DNA of 64,000 nucleotides, taken from Mesobacillus maritimus. Its GTDB lineage: Bacteria > Bacillota > Bacilli > Bacillales > Cytobacillaceae. The notes beneath the pieces were generated by a model. That model saw only the letters and a list, made by a program, of their open reading frames with translations, did no database searches and was not told where the DNA came from. Shown here in pieces: positions 1 to 9,200 of the stretch; the first letter of the stretch is position 1; the number at the start of each line of letters is the position of its first letter. Location of the stretch: contig NZ_JAMBNR010000016.1 in NCBI RefSeq assembly GCF_023715205.1, positions 61,632-125,631 on the forward strand, written 5' to 3'. Made by a program: the position numbers and the translations under genes.

Positions 1-7
1 TTTTCAT
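1..7 (-). CDS. Start of a truncated gene running off the window
   Basis: Only the start codon and the next codon are inside the window: on the minus strand ATG AAA begins at position 7, preceded by a textbook AGGAGG (positions 14-19) with 6-nt spacing. Just upstream on the same strand, a CTCCT at about 32-36 could pair with AGGAG of the ribosome binding site, so the site might be masked. The product cannot be named. It lies downstream of, and on the same strand as, the DUF6509 gene. Confidence 0.45.
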
Positions 8-93
8 GGGGATCCTCCTGATGAAATGTACCTAGGAGTCTTACCTGTTCCACCGATAACGCGCCTTACACTTTAATCAATTTTAACGAAGGT

Positions 94-393
94 CTATTCC
101 TCTGTATGGGCTGTAGCAAGATTGTTCTTGCAGTAGTTCGTTACGAAATCTTCTTCCTCTTCTTCGAGAGCAAAGTCGAGTACTTTCTCCGTTGAGCGCT
201 CGATAAAGTAGTACTGAAGGATCTTAGCTTCCTCTTTATCTACTGATAAGATCACCTTTAGCATGATTCCATTTTCCGTATATAACTCATCTTCTTCATC
301 TACGAGAAGGTTTAAGAAAAATTCATACCGTTCTCCCTTTAATAACCCAAAGGGATCTTCTAACAATTCTACAGTATGTCCAGTAATTTCCAT
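94..393 (-). CDS. DUF6509 family protein
   Basis: A 99-residue soluble acidic protein. Its opening MEITGHTVELLEDPFG, the central YTENG segment and the Glu-rich tail (LEEEEED, about residues 76-82) match, from memory, the small Bacillaceae family called DUF6509 (older records sometimes label it pullulanase, without support). No signal peptide, membrane segment or catalytic motif is visible, and the function is unknown. The ATG start has an AT-rich spacer and a weak ribosome binding site. A Fur-box-like sequence lies about 80-95 bp upstream. Confidence 0.6.
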   Translation of the reverse strand: MEITGHTVELLEDPFGLLKGERYEFFLNLLVDEEDELYTENGIMLKVILSVDKEEAKILQYYFIERSTEKVLDFALEEEEEDFVTNYCKNNLATAHTEE

Positions 394-472
394 TTAACAT
401 CATCCTTTTAATTTTCTCCTTTTATTATATATCGAAAGTTCTTCAAACAATCAACTATCCTACCTGAAAAAT

Positions 473-487
473 TGAACATGATTATCA
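473..487. promoter_or_regulatory. Fur-box-like 7-1-7 palindrome
   Basis: TGAACAT-G-ATTATCA matches the Bacillus Fur 7-1-7 consensus (TGATAAT-N-ATTATCA) at 12 of 14 defined half-site bases. It sits between the divergent DUF6509 gene and the amino acid permease gene, closer to the former. Fur binding is inference only; one such match can occur by chance in AT-rich DNA. Confidence 0.3.
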
Positions 488-489
488 TT

Positions 490-605
490 TATGAAGACCT
501 TTTTCTCAAACATCGTTGCTTTCAGGGCTTAAATAGAACTCAAATGCCATCTTTTTTATCAAAAATTTGCTTTAGCGTATGAGAAAAGCACGCCGTTTTC
601 ACTTA
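490..605 (+). repeat. Partial copy of a dispersed intergenic repeat
   Basis: Contains TTTTTCTCAAAC followed by GTTGCTTT and, further on, ATGAGAAAAGCACGC. These resemble the 5' and middle blocks of the repeat seen more fully at 30777-30972, 52303-52492, 54838-55010 and 55920-56080. The 3' block is not evident, so this is a degenerate or partial member. Confidence 0.35.
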
Positions 606-662
606 CATAATTGCTACCTCCAAATCAAACAATAATCAAGATGGAATACAGGAGGGATAAAC

Positions 663-2018
663 ATGAGCAGTAAGTCCTCAAAAGAATCAAAGTTAGCTTG
701 GTGGCAGCTTTCCATGATTGGAATTGGCTGTATTATTGGAACAGGCTTTTTTCTTGGCTCCGCGCTAGCAATTACTAAAACAGGGCCATCTGCATTACTA
801 GTTTTTGCAATTGCAGCCCTGGGAACCTATCTTGTCTTTGACGCGCTTTCAAAGATGGCAGCCAAAGACCCTCAAAAAGGTTCTTTCCGTTCGTATGCAA
901 AGAAAGCTTATGGGAAGTGGGCAGGTTTTTCAAGTGGCTGGGTGTACTGGGGTGCAGAACTTTTGATAATGGGCAGTCAATTGACCGCTCTATCCTTATT
1001 CACGAAGTTCTGGTTTCCTGATATTCCGTTATGGGTTTTTGCTACTGGTTATGCAGTTTTGGGGATAGCGGTTGTTTTATCAGGGACACAGGGTTTTGAG
1101 AAAATGGAAAACATCTTTGCAGTTGTAAAGGTAGCTGCAATTTTTATGTTTTTAGTTCTTGCTACACTCGCGGTTTTTGGAGTTTTTAAAGGTCTAGGAC
1201 ACAGAGTAGATGTTGAGAATACAATGAATCACTTTCTTCCTGGTGGATATATGAGCTTATGGACCGCATTGATATATGCATTTTATGCGTTCGGTGGTAT
1301 TGAAATAATGGGAATAATGGCACCGAGGTTGAAGAACAAAGGTGATGCACCTAAATCAGGCAAACTAATGTTGCTCCTCTTAACGAGTATTTATCTATTA
1401 GCTATAGCCTTAGCGGTTTTTCTTGTTCCATATGATGACTTTTCAACGAAAGAGAGTCCGTTTGTTACCACTTTAGATCATTATAAACTTCCACTGGTTC
1501 CACATTTATTTAATGGGGCGATGATTATTGCTGGATTCTCGACAATGTGTGCTTCTCTTTTTGCGGTTACGAGTATGATTGTTACTTTATCTAAAGATGG
1601 AGATGCCCCCAAAGTGTTATCAAATGAAGGAAAGTTAAAGGTTCCACATTTTGCATTAGGATTGACCATATTAGGTTTAATTACTTCGATTATATTAGCA
1701 TTAGCGATGCCAGATCGGATTTATGAATACTTGACGACAGCAGCAGGGTTAATGCTCATTTATAATTGGTTATTTTTGTTATTCTCATTTAAGCATATTA
1801 TAAAACTAACTAAGTTTGATAAAGTAAAACGATTTATTGGAATTGCTTTAATTTTATTAGCTGTTAGTGGAACATTGTTTGATCATATGGCAAGACCAGG
1901 ATTTTTTATTTCGCTTTTATTTTTGGCGATAATCGGAATTATTTTACTCCTAAGAAACGTTTTAGGAGGGAAGAAAAAGAAAAAAAGTACAAAAGTACCA
2001 AGACCACGCTTCCAGTAA
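663..2018 (+). CDS. APC-superfamily amino acid permease
   Basis: A 451-residue integral membrane protein with about 12 predicted hydrophobic segments. The N-terminal motif MIGIGCIIGTGFFLGSALA (about residues 18-36) is the glycine-rich TM1 substrate/ion site of the APC superfamily, and KTGPSALLVFAIA follows as TM2. The C-terminus ends in a basic cytoplasmic tail (GGKKKKKSTK). It probably imports an amino acid across the cytoplasmic membrane; it resembles the B. subtilis YvbW-type permeases, but the substrate cannot be read from sequence. The ATG at 663 follows AGGAGGGATAAAC, a strong ribosome binding site. It is monocistronic, with a terminator directly downstream. Confidence 0.85.
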   Translation: MSSKSSKESKLAWWQLSMIGIGCIIGTGFFLGSALAITKTGPSALLVFAIAALGTYLVFDALSKMAAKDPQKGSFRSYAKKAYGKWAGFSSGWVYWGAELLIMGSQLTALSLFTKFWFPDIPLWVFATGYAVLGIAVVLSGTQGFEKMENIFAVVKVAAIFMFLVLATLAVFGVFKGLGHRVDVENTMNHFLPGGYMSLWTALIYAFYAFGGIEIMGIMAPRLKNKGDAPKSGKLMLLLLTSIYLLAIALAVFLVPYDDFSTKESPFVTTLDHYKLPLVPHLFNGAMIIAGFSTMCASLFAVTSMIVTLSKDGDAPKVLSNEGKLKVPHFALGLTILGLITSIILALAMPDRIYEYLTTAAGLMLIYNWLFLLFSFKHIIKLTKFDKVKRFIGIALILLAVSGTLFDHMARPGFFISLLFLAIIGIILLLRNVLGGKKKKKSTKVPRPRFQ

Positions 2019-2028
2019 GGTGCGTAAC

Positions 2029-2056
2029 AAAGGGCCATTTACGGCTCTTTTTTGTT
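2029..2056 (+). terminator. Rho-independent terminator after the permease
   Basis: AAAGGGCC pairs with GGCTCTTT (one G-U pair) around a short loop, followed by a T-rich run. Confidence 0.8.
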
Positions 2057-2152
2057 TTTTCGCTAGGGAGAGTGATTGCCCCTAAAAACTTCACAATGTC
2101 TATAATGCCCGTTCTTGAATCAATGGAGAAGGATAGAACACTTTTGTTTGAA

Positions 2153-2782
2153 TTAATGATGAAGTAAAACCTTTATCGCTTGAACCCCGAAGTAAATGGC
2201 GAAACCGATTAGGGAAACCCCAGAAAGAAGTGAGATGCTCATAAGGAGTTTTGAGGTTAAGAGCTTACGAAAACTACTAGAAATAAATGCCATGGTAATA
2301 TCCCAGATAATCAAACCTAAAATTATCGCAAAGCTATATAAAAGTAGCTCACCTACTCCAAAAGATGAAGCGGTTCGAGCAAGGACAGATCCATAAATAC
2401 CTAACCAGAATAGAATCGTTAGCGGGTTAGATATAGACATGAAAAATCCAGCCATAAAAGACCTCCAGCCTGATTCTGTGTGTTGCCTACTGCTCACCGC
2501 AACTTTGCCAGCGCCAAGAATGGTTTCAATACCTGTATACATTAGGACGAAAAACCCAAATAACCATAGAAAGGTTTGCATAAATGGGGTATCAAGAAAT
2601 CTTACCACTCCCATATAGACGGCAATCATATAGATAATATCTGCACTTAATGCTCCCAATCCTAATAACCATGATTGGAAAAAACCACTTTTTATTCCTT
2701 TGTCCATTTGTGCTGCATTAACTGGTCCAATTGGTGCAGCAAGTGATAAACCAAGAATGATATAACTGAGAAAAGTGCTCAA
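2153..2782 (-). CDS. LysE/RhtB family transporter
   Basis: A 209-residue protein with about six hydrophobic segments. The N-terminal APIGPVNAAQMDKGIKSG (about residues 16-33) is the conserved LysE/RhtB signature in TM1 and the following loop, and the length is typical of the family. Members export amino acids or related metabolites; the substrate here is unknown. It is transcribed alone, convergent with the upstream permease. The start ATG at 2782 is preceded by GGAGGTTTTCGTTTG, a good ribosome binding site. Confidence 0.85.
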   Translation of the reverse strand: MSTFLSYIILGLSLAAPIGPVNAAQMDKGIKSGFFQSWLLGLGALSADIIYMIAVYMGVVRFLDTPFMQTFLWLFGFFVLMYTGIETILGAGKVAVSSRQHTESGWRSFMAGFFMSISNPLTILFWLGIYGSVLARTASSFGVGELLLYSFAIILGLIIWDITMAFISSSFRKLLTSKLLMSISLLSGVSLIGFAIYFGVQAIKVLLHH

Positions 2783-3101
2783 ACGAAAACCTCCATTACA
2801 AACGATAGTCCATGCTTGTACTATATGTATTCAACGTCAAAAGCCTGTACAACTTAAATTGAAATATTTTATAAGGAAATTGCGGTTATTTTTGGAGGAG
2901 ATGAGCATATTATTAAAGGGTTGACCTATTGGTAAGCAGAGGGAAAACAGTAATTTTGTAAAAATTATTTAAATGTGTTATGATGGGAGAAGGTTGAATA
3001 AAAGGGGAAAATCATTTATTATAAAAGTTTTAAACTTATTATAATAAGTGTTTTTTATTATGAAATGCCTTGGATAAATAATGGAATGGAGCGTGAGGGA
3101 A
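2783..3101. other. Intergenic region with promoter and AT-rich palindrome
   Basis: No gene is seen. It holds the promoter at 2956-2984 and, at 3034-3049, an AT-only-stemmed palindrome (ACTTATT/AATAAGT) followed by TTTTTT. In the leader of a cold-linked gene this could act as a weak attenuator or a temperature-sensitive 5' UTR hairpin; that is inference. Confidence 0.5.
2956..2984 (+). promoter_or_regulatory. SigA-type promoter for the YdjO-like gene
   Basis: TTGTAA and TATGAT separated by exactly 17 bp. The predicted transcript has a leader of about 110 nt. Confidence 0.7.
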
Positions 3102-3308
3102 ATGGCATTTGGAAGAAAACCTCCTGAAGAGATTGTCACGGCAGAAACAAAGATATGGGTATGTACTTCAGATCAATGTAATTGTTGGGTGCGTGACAAC
3201 TTTAAAAGTAGTGCAATCCCAACCTGCCCAATTTGCAGTAGTGAAATGGAACAAACTACGAAAGAGTTGGAAGTGGTTAACAACCATAGTTTCAATGTCA
3301 CAGGGTAA
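3102..3308 (+). CDS. YdjO-like cold-inducible small zinc protein
   Basis: A 68-residue protein starting MAFGRKPPEE. Two Cys pairs, C-T-S-D-Q-C-N-C-W and C-P-I-C, suggest a zinc ribbon. The layout WVCTSDQCNCWVRDNF then PTCPICSSEM matches the B. subtilis YdjO family, described as cold-inducible. The in-frame ATG 21 bp upstream (3081) would add seven residues, but the family begins MAFGRK and GAGGGA precedes 3102, so 3102 is preferred. The exact function is unknown. Confidence 0.7.
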   Translation: MAFGRKPPEEIVTAETKIWVCTSDQCNCWVRDNFKSSAIPTCPICSSEMEQTTKELEVVNNHSFNVTG

Positions 3309-3651
3309 AAATCTGTTTGCCTCATAAAGCGCGCTTAGAAATTATACACGTTAATATTGGTTTTTATTGTATGCAGTAAAGGAGGATTTCATCCATGTTT
3401 TGTGAGGATGAGTCCTTTTTTATTGTCAATAATTTGTGTGTCCAATTGTAACATCCTTTACGGGTTAGGGTCCTTATTAAACCCATTGAGCTAATCGGAG
3501 AGGAATGAATCTTGAAAAATTTTTAATGTTTGAGCTCGTTGTCTATAAAATTTGTCCTTATTCATGTATAATGTTAATGTTGTATGCAGTTATAAATTGC
3601 AGCGATACGTTATCTAATTTGAAGATTCAATGTTGAAAGTGAGTGTTCATG
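3309..3651. other. Intergenic region without a convincing gene
   Basis: Holds a terminator-like hairpin (3378-3422) and the upstream region of the YebC-family gene. A 43-codon reading frame starting near 3505 has its GGAGAGGA directly abutting the ATG, which is poor spacing, and was not accepted. Confidence 0.5.
3378..3422 (+). terminator. Terminator-like hairpin
   Basis: AAAGGA pairs with TCCTTT, with an inner CATCC/GGATG stem, followed by a run of T. It probably ends the YdjO-like transcript. Confidence 0.6.
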
Positions 3652-4371
3652 ATGGGCCGTAAATGGAACAATATTAAAGACAAGAAAGCATCCAAAGATG
3701 CAAATACTAGTCGTATTTATGCGAAATTCGGGCGTGAAATTTATGTAGCAGCGAAGCAAGGAGAACCTGACCCGGAAGCGAACCAAGCGTTGAAGGTCGT
3801 TCTTGAGCGAGCGAAGACATATAATGTCCCTAAAACAATTATTGAACGTGCAATTGACAAGGCTAAGGGTGGGGATGAAGAAACCTATGATGAACTACGT
3901 TATGAAGGTTTCGGTCCAAACGGATCTATGGTTATTGTTGATGCGTTAACAAATAATGTAAATCGTACAGCGTCTGAAGTTCGAGCAGCATTTGGAAAAA
4001 ATGGTGGAAACATGGGAGTTAGTGGTTCAGTCTCTTATATGTTCGATGCGACAGCTGTTTTTGGCGTTGAAGGTAAAACGGCAGATGACGTTTTAGAATT
4101 GTTAATGGAAGCGGATGTCGAGGTACGCGATATTCTCGAGGAAGAGAACACGGTCATTATTTACGCTGAACCGGACCAATACCACGCTGTCCAAGAAGCT
4201 CTCAAAAATGTTGGTATAACAGAGTTTACAATTGCTGAATTAACGATGCTTGCCCAAAGTGAAGTGGAACTACCAGCCGATGCGCAAGCACAATTTGAAA
4301 AAATGATTGATGCTTTAGAAGACTTAGAAGACGTTAGACAAGTTTACCATAATGTTGATTTAGGTGAATAA
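3652..4371 (+). CDS. YebC/PmpR family protein (YeeI type)
   Basis: A 239-residue YebC-family protein. The N-terminus [16 protein letters not shown] and the core RYEGFGPNG (about residues 87-95) and [11 protein letters not shown] (about 103-113) are family hallmarks; the start matches B. subtilis YeeI rather than YrbC. The family was long annotated as DNA-binding regulators, and recent work links YebC proteins to translation of proline-rich stretches on the ribosome. The longest frame starts with GTG at 3643, but AAAGTGAG is spaced 8 nt from ATG 3652, which also matches family starts. Monocistronic. Confidence 0.88.
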   Translation: MGRKWNNIKDKKASKDANTSRIYAKFGREIYVAAKQGEPDPEANQALKVVLERAKTYNVPKTIIERAIDKAKGGDEETYDELRYEGFGPNGSMVIVDALTNNVNRTASEVRAAFGKNGGNMGVSGSVSYMFDATAVFGVEGKTADDVLELLMEADVEVRDILEEENTVIIYAEPDQYHAVQEALKNVGITEFTIAELTMLAQSEVELPADAQAQFEKMIDALEDLEDVRQVYHNVDLGE

Positions 4372-4382
4372 ACCTTCAAAAG

Positions 4383-4413
4383 CAGGCCTGTAATATTTTG
4401 AGGTCTGTTTTTA
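4383..4413 (+). terminator. Terminator after the YebC-family gene
   Basis: CAGGCCT pairs with AGGTCTG (one G-U) and is followed by TTTTTATATTT. Confidence 0.8.
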
Positions 4414-4467
4414 TATTTAAAATGAATAGGATTTGCGTTGAGCGAACAAAAAAATGTACAATTTTAA

Positions 4468-5238
<771 letters not shown>

Positions 5239-5258
5239 TAGCCGGTTAAAAGGTATTA

Positions 5259-5287
5259 AAAAAGACACTCGACTTGAGTGTCTTTTT
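5259..5287. terminator. Bidirectional terminator between convergent genes
   Basis: AAAAGACACTC / GAGTGTCTTTT around GACTT, with A-run and T-run on the two sides. It serves the aminopeptidase gene and the minus-strand methyltransferase gene. Confidence 0.9.
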
Positions 5288-5288
5288 A

Positions 5289-5900
5289 CTACTTTGTACA
5301 AACAGCAATCCCCATTGGGTAGTGAATCCCATTTCTGCCTGGCTCAACAAGGACTCCCTTCTGGTAATAAAAGAGTTTCTCTTGGTATTGGTCAAACATA
5401 GAATGAAATTCCTGGACTGTTAGCTGATGAACGTGAAAAGGCTCGCTGGTTGGTTTGCCTCGACCCTGTCCAAAGGGTGTAGAAATTACCAGTTTGCCCC
5501 CGGGTTTTAACAAACGATAAATATTATGGATGAACTGTTCTTCGAGTTCGATATGTTCAAGTGTTTCAAAGCTCACAATTAAATCAAATTGGCCGAGTTT
5601 ATCTGGGATGGTAGGATCTGTAACATCCCCTTGTTGAAAGTGAATCAGTGGATGATAATAATTTGCTTTTGCATAACAAATGGCTTCCTCAGCAATATCA
5701 ATTGAAAACAATTCGGTAATTTCCTTCTTTCTTGCTTTGGCGAGAATGTTACTTCCGAAGCCACTTCCGCAAGCAAAATCGAGAACGCGTCCTTTCGCAT
5801 ATGGAATCGCAAAGTGGTATCGAGCGATGTGTTCAAGTAGAAGCCCATTTGTTGGCTTCATCAGTGCTGGGATAACTCGTTCTCCTGTATATTCAATCAT
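5289..5900 (-). CDS. Class I SAM-dependent methyltransferase
   Basis: A 203-residue Rossmann-fold methyltransferase. Motif I is VLDFACGSGFGSNILA (about residues 39-54), the acidic end of strand 2 is FSIDIAEEA, and the post-motif strand is FDLIVSFETLEHIE with the typical LLKPGGKLVISTP. It uses S-adenosylmethionine; the methyl acceptor cannot be predicted. It is a single gene with GGAACTAAT before the ATG. Confidence 0.85.
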   Translation of the reverse strand: MIEYTGERVIPALMKPTNGLLLEHIARYHFAIPYAKGRVLDFACGSGFGSNILAKARKKEITELFSIDIAEEAICYAKANYYHPLIHFQQGDVTDPTIPDKLGQFDLIVSFETLEHIELEEQFIHNIYRLLKPGGKLVISTPFGQGRGKPTSEPFHVHQLTVQEFHSMFDQYQEKLFYYQKGVLVEPGRNGIHYPMGIAVCTK

Positions 5901-5985
5901 ATTAGTTCCTTTCTTTTTTACTCTATAAGTTAATTTTCCTTAATCACGTTTTTTTAATCGCCTGTTGCTTATTATTTCCAAGAAC

Positions 5986-6013
5986 AAAATCCCTCCATTA
6001 GTTTGGAGGGATT
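5986..6013 (-). terminator. Terminator overlapping the stop codon of the SgrR-like gene
   Basis: On the minus strand AATCCCTCC pairs with GGAGGGATT and is followed by TTTGTTC. The TAA stop codon lies in the loop, so terminator and gene end overlap. Confidence 0.75.
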
Positions 6014-7794
6014 GCTTTTGGATTACATAACTCCAATTTGTCCTGTTCGCTATCAATCCATATCTTATCGAAATCAGGAAGATTTAATGTAGCCAAAGAA
6101 AAGTCTTTAAGAAAAGTATTAAATTCTACCCGGGTAATGGAATGATACAGAAAGTGAAGCGAGTGACTCTCAATTAGGTAGGTTTCAATTTTTTGTAATA
6201 GTTTATTTCGTTTCGATAACTCTCTCTCATTTACAAATGACTCGAGTATGTCATCAATAATTCGTTTAAGATCTTTACTAAAGAATTGTCGGAGGAAGCC
6301 GTGCTCGCTTTTGTAAAGACAATATAAACTAAAACCAATTTCCTCCTGCAGAATCACGGATAGAAGAACAATATCTGCTTGGGTGAGGAGTTCTCTTCCT
6401 TTTGGATTATGATCAGGTATTGGATGAACCGAAAGAGAAATACCAATTTTCCTTGCTTCTTCTTGTAGCCATAAGGCACTATCATAGCCCTCATTTATAT
6501 CAAAATAATACAGAGTGATTGGTTCTCCTCGATAACCACTTAACTCAAGAAAGTCTTTTGCTTTGTTAATAGAGTTATTTCTTCTTGGATGAATTCGACT
6601 GTTTACAGGTACAAAGCTGTAAGCAGGAAGGGTCCGGTTCCCCTTTAAATCATTTACTATTTTCTTAGGTTCGTATAAAGAGACAAGCGCTTTTCGAAAG
6701 TATGGGTTGTGATGAATACCGCCTTTAGAGCCGTTAAAAACAAGAAAACGACTTCCGGTAAATTCGAAATTTTTGACACGATGATTAGCTGTAACAGCTT
6801 CTGGCACTTGGATTTTATTTAGTTCAACGTTGTTAAACTTTTTTGTCATCCATATATCTACTTCGTCAATGATTGCTCGTTCTTTGAAATAGCCATCAAA
6901 TGCTTGGAGGCGGATATGATGTTCAGTCTTATCAGATAGCATAAATGGTCCCGTACCATTCGTACCCATACTATCAGTTGATTTTGAGAGAATGGAACAA
7001 TGATAGGAACAAAGCAGATACGGGAAGACCCAGTTTGTTTTGTTAAGATGGAAAGTAACTGTGTAATCATTGATGATTTCAATTTCCCTTAAGTCACTTA
7101 ATAATGAATGGAAAAAAGTCTCCTGTCCTAACTTTTTCATTTTTGTAAAAGTAAATTTTACATCTTTAGCGGTCAGTAAATCACCATTGTGGAAATGAAC
7201 AGCCTTCCGTAAATAAAAGGTCCATTCCTGCCCGTTATTATGTTCACTCCATGCATATGCTAAAGAGGGTTCTACTTGATGTGTTCCTTCATTGTATTCA
7301 ACTAGTGTATTATAAATTTGCTTTACCAGATGAGCCTCGGTATATAAAAATACTTCTGATGGATTCAATGTTTGGACCGTCTGTGGAAGTAAAATAGAGA
7401 CGGTTGATTTTATCTCACCCGAATTTGCAACTTCAATTTTGGGTTGAAGCGCCTCTTGTAATTTTTCAAAAATAATGGTTCGATTTTCATCTTCCAATTG
7501 AGTATTCTCTAAAAAAGACAAGATATCTGATATCGCTTCATTTTGGACTAACTTATTCACGTATCGCTCGGCAATTTCATGAAATGGAAGGTGAAATGCA
7601 ATCTTGGAATGGACACCTCTACCTCTTCCGGAAATCCATGTGACATATTTTTTGTCTTCTAACTTTTTTAGGATGAAGTTGACATTACGATCCGTGCAAA
7701 AAAGAATTTCAGCTAGTTCATGTCGAGTTGTCTCGACCATTTGATTTGTAGAAAAGTGATTTCTTAAAATTAGTAGATATTCTAGTGGCCTCAT
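5998..7794 (-). CDS. SgrR-family regulator: winged helix fused to a solute-binding domain
   Basis: 598 residues. The N-terminal ~110 residues form an SgrR-type winged-helix DNA-binding domain (RHELAEILFCTDRNVNFILK, about residues 24-43, is the likely recognition region). Residues about 135-570 are a periplasmic-binding-like domain of the oligopeptide/nickel family (SBP_bac_5), with VEPSLAYAWSEHNNGQEWTF and VHFHNGDLLTAKDVKFTF as hallmark segments. There is no signal peptide or lipobox, so it is cytoplasmic and the binding domain probably senses a small ligand. E. coli SgrR responds to sugar-phosphate stress; the ligand here is unknown. AAGGAGAAAACC precedes the ATG. No target gene is adjacent except the divergent-free exporter upstream. 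Confidence 0.82.
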   Translation of the reverse strand: MRPLEYLLILRNHFSTNQMVETTRHELAEILFCTDRNVNFILKKLEDKKYVTWISGRGRGVHSKIAFHLPFHEIAERYVNKLVQNEAISDILSFLENTQLEDENRTIIFEKLQEALQPKIEVANSGEIKSTVSILLPQTVQTLNPSEVFLYTEAHLVKQIYNTLVEYNEGTHQVEPSLAYAWSEHNNGQEWTFYLRKAVHFHNGDLLTAKDVKFTFTKMKKLGQETFFHSLLSDLREIEIINDYTVTFHLNKTNWVFPYLLCSYHCSILSKSTDSMGTNGTGPFMLSDKTEHHIRLQAFDGYFKERAIIDEVDIWMTKKFNNVELNKIQVPEAVTANHRVKNFEFTGSRFLVFNGSKGGIHHNPYFRKALVSLYEPKKIVNDLKGNRTLPAYSFVPVNSRIHPRRNNSINKAKDFLELSGYRGEPITLYYFDINEGYDSALWLQEEARKIGISLSVHPIPDHNPKGRELLTQADIVLLSVILQEEIGFSLYCLYKSEHGFLRQFFSKDLKRIIDDILESFVNERELSKRNKLLQKIETYLIESHSLHFLYHSITRVEFNTFLKDFSLATLNLPDFDKIWIDSEQDKLELCNPKAIPPN

Positions 7795-8052
7795 GGTTTT
7801 CTCCTTATAAGGTGAAAAATAAATGAAAAGATTTCTAAATTAGGCAAACCTTTATCAAGTTATGATGATTATACCTTATAAATAATGAAAGAGTGAAGGT
7901 CTAGACTTGTTAATTGAAAAGTTTAAATTGTCATATATTGAATGCGGGCAGCTATTGCTTCTTAAGTTACTGGCTGGATATTTACAAAGAGGTAGGTAAA
8001 TGATAGTGGAGTATTTTGATTACAACCATCATCTTTAGGAGGTTTTGATAAG

Positions 8053-8094
8053 TGAAAGCTGGCGGACAGATGTTAATCATCTGTCCGGGCTTTG
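8053..8094. terminator. Strong hairpin at the 3' end of the exporter gene
   Basis: AAAGC-CGGACAGATG pairs with CATCTGTCCG-GCTTT around TTAAT. It overlaps the last codons of the minus-strand exporter gene. The T-run is weak on both sides, so it may be a 3' stability hairpin rather than an efficient terminator. Confidence 0.55.
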
Positions 8095-9200
8095 GTTGAG
8101 GATTGGTTTTTAGTTATTTGTTTCTGTGGAGACTGTATTTGAATATTACCTAAGCGATTATTGCGATTGCTTTCGAGAAGGTGTATATGCGAGAGCTCTT
8201 CGGTTAATTCCTGGATGGACAGCAATTCGTATAAAATAATTGTCTCTGGAGAAAAATTCGATTTTTCCTGCATCTCAGTTGATTCTATGAAAGAGTTTTG
8301 ATCAGCAAACCATTCAGTAATTTCTTTAATTTTACTGTTGTATTCGTTACTAATGATGAAATTTGGATTATAAAAGATTCCTCTGATTAAATGGATGGTC
8401 TCCATTATAAGCTCTGTTTTTGATTGACCCATGCGATAGTGGTGAGATGGTAGATAAATTAAGTTTCCAATATGGAAGGTGACCTGTCGTAATAGATTTA
8501 ACTTTTTATACTCATAATGAAAACTTTGTACATCTGATTTTCGAATACGATGGTACTTCCATTCATCTTTTTGATAGGTGCATAAAGTCTCTGTGTATTC
8601 AATTTCTTTAACCAATTGATGAAATGATTTGTGTAAATCCTTATCGGTTGATTGTGAACAGCATAATTCTTTCCCACGATTCGTTAAAATTTCTCCAGCT
8701 TTCATAAAAAGAGTGTGGATCCTGCGGCTTATCGTGTCTGAATATTTTGGGGGCATCACGAAAAGGTTCACAAGCGAAGAAACAACGAGTCCAGTAACGG
8801 TTGTTCCTAGTCTTATAAAAAAAGAGGACACATATTCATCATGGACAGTTGAAATCATTGCAACACCCGTTAAGGTAGCAACTAATATTCCATCGTGCAA
8901 TTTTAATTTATTACAGGTAATAATGGTTGCAAGAGCTACAAAAGTATAGGATATTGGACTGTCTCCAATTAAGAAGGTAGCGAGAACGGAGTAACCTGCA
9001 CCAATTGCCGAGGCAGGGAAACGGACAAAAGCTTTCTTTATCGAATCTGCAGCGGTTGGTTCTATTGTTACAATCGCTGTGATTACAGCGAACATAGCTG
9101 GCCAGTTTAAGAAATGACAAATTAAGGCAGTTACAAAAACGGCAATCCCTGTTTTAACAATTCTCCCACCAACAAATCTAAATGTCTTAAAAAAACTCAT
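8073..9200 (-). CDS. FUSC/aromatic acid exporter family membrane protein (YgaE-like)
   Basis: A 375-residue protein. The N-terminal ~150 residues contain four to five hydrophobic segments (GRIVKTGIAVFVTALICHFL, then FAVITAIVTIEPTAADSIKK), typical of the aromatic acid exporter N-domain; the rest is a cytoplasmic alpha-helical region. Family members are proposed efflux proteins for aromatic carboxylates, and B. subtilis YgaE is a likely relative. The substrate is not known. No partner genes are adjacent. The ATG at 9200 follows AAAGGATAATTTTA. Confidence 0.75.
   Translation of the reverse strand: MSFFKTFRFVGGRIVKTGIAVFVTALICHFLNWPAMFAVITAIVTIEPTAADSIKKAFVRFPASAIGAGYSVLATFLIGDSPISYTFVALATIITCNKLKLHDGILVATLTGVAMISTVHDEYVSSFFIRLGTTVTGLVVSSLVNLFVMPPKYSDTISRRIHTLFMKAGEILTNRGKELCCSQSTDKDLHKSFHQLVKEIEYTETLCTYQKDEWKYHRIRKSDVQSFHYEYKKLNLLRQVTFHIGNLIYLPSHHYRMGQSKTELIMETIHLIRGIFYNPNFIISNEYNSKIKEITEWFADQNSFIESTEMQEKSNFSPETIILYELLSIQELTEELSHIHLLESNRNNRLGNIQIQSPQKQITKNQSSTKARTDD

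Noticed and set aside
3109..3327. 72-codon frame overlapping the YdjO-like gene
   Set aside because: Out-of-frame shadow of the zinc-ribbon gene; its sequence is unnatural (Lys/Gln/Trp runs) and it lacks a ribosome binding site.
3505..3639. 43-codon frame upstream of the YebC-family gene
   Set aside because: Ribosome binding site touches the ATG; the product is a Cys/Met-rich unlikely sequence and the region is a promoter zone.
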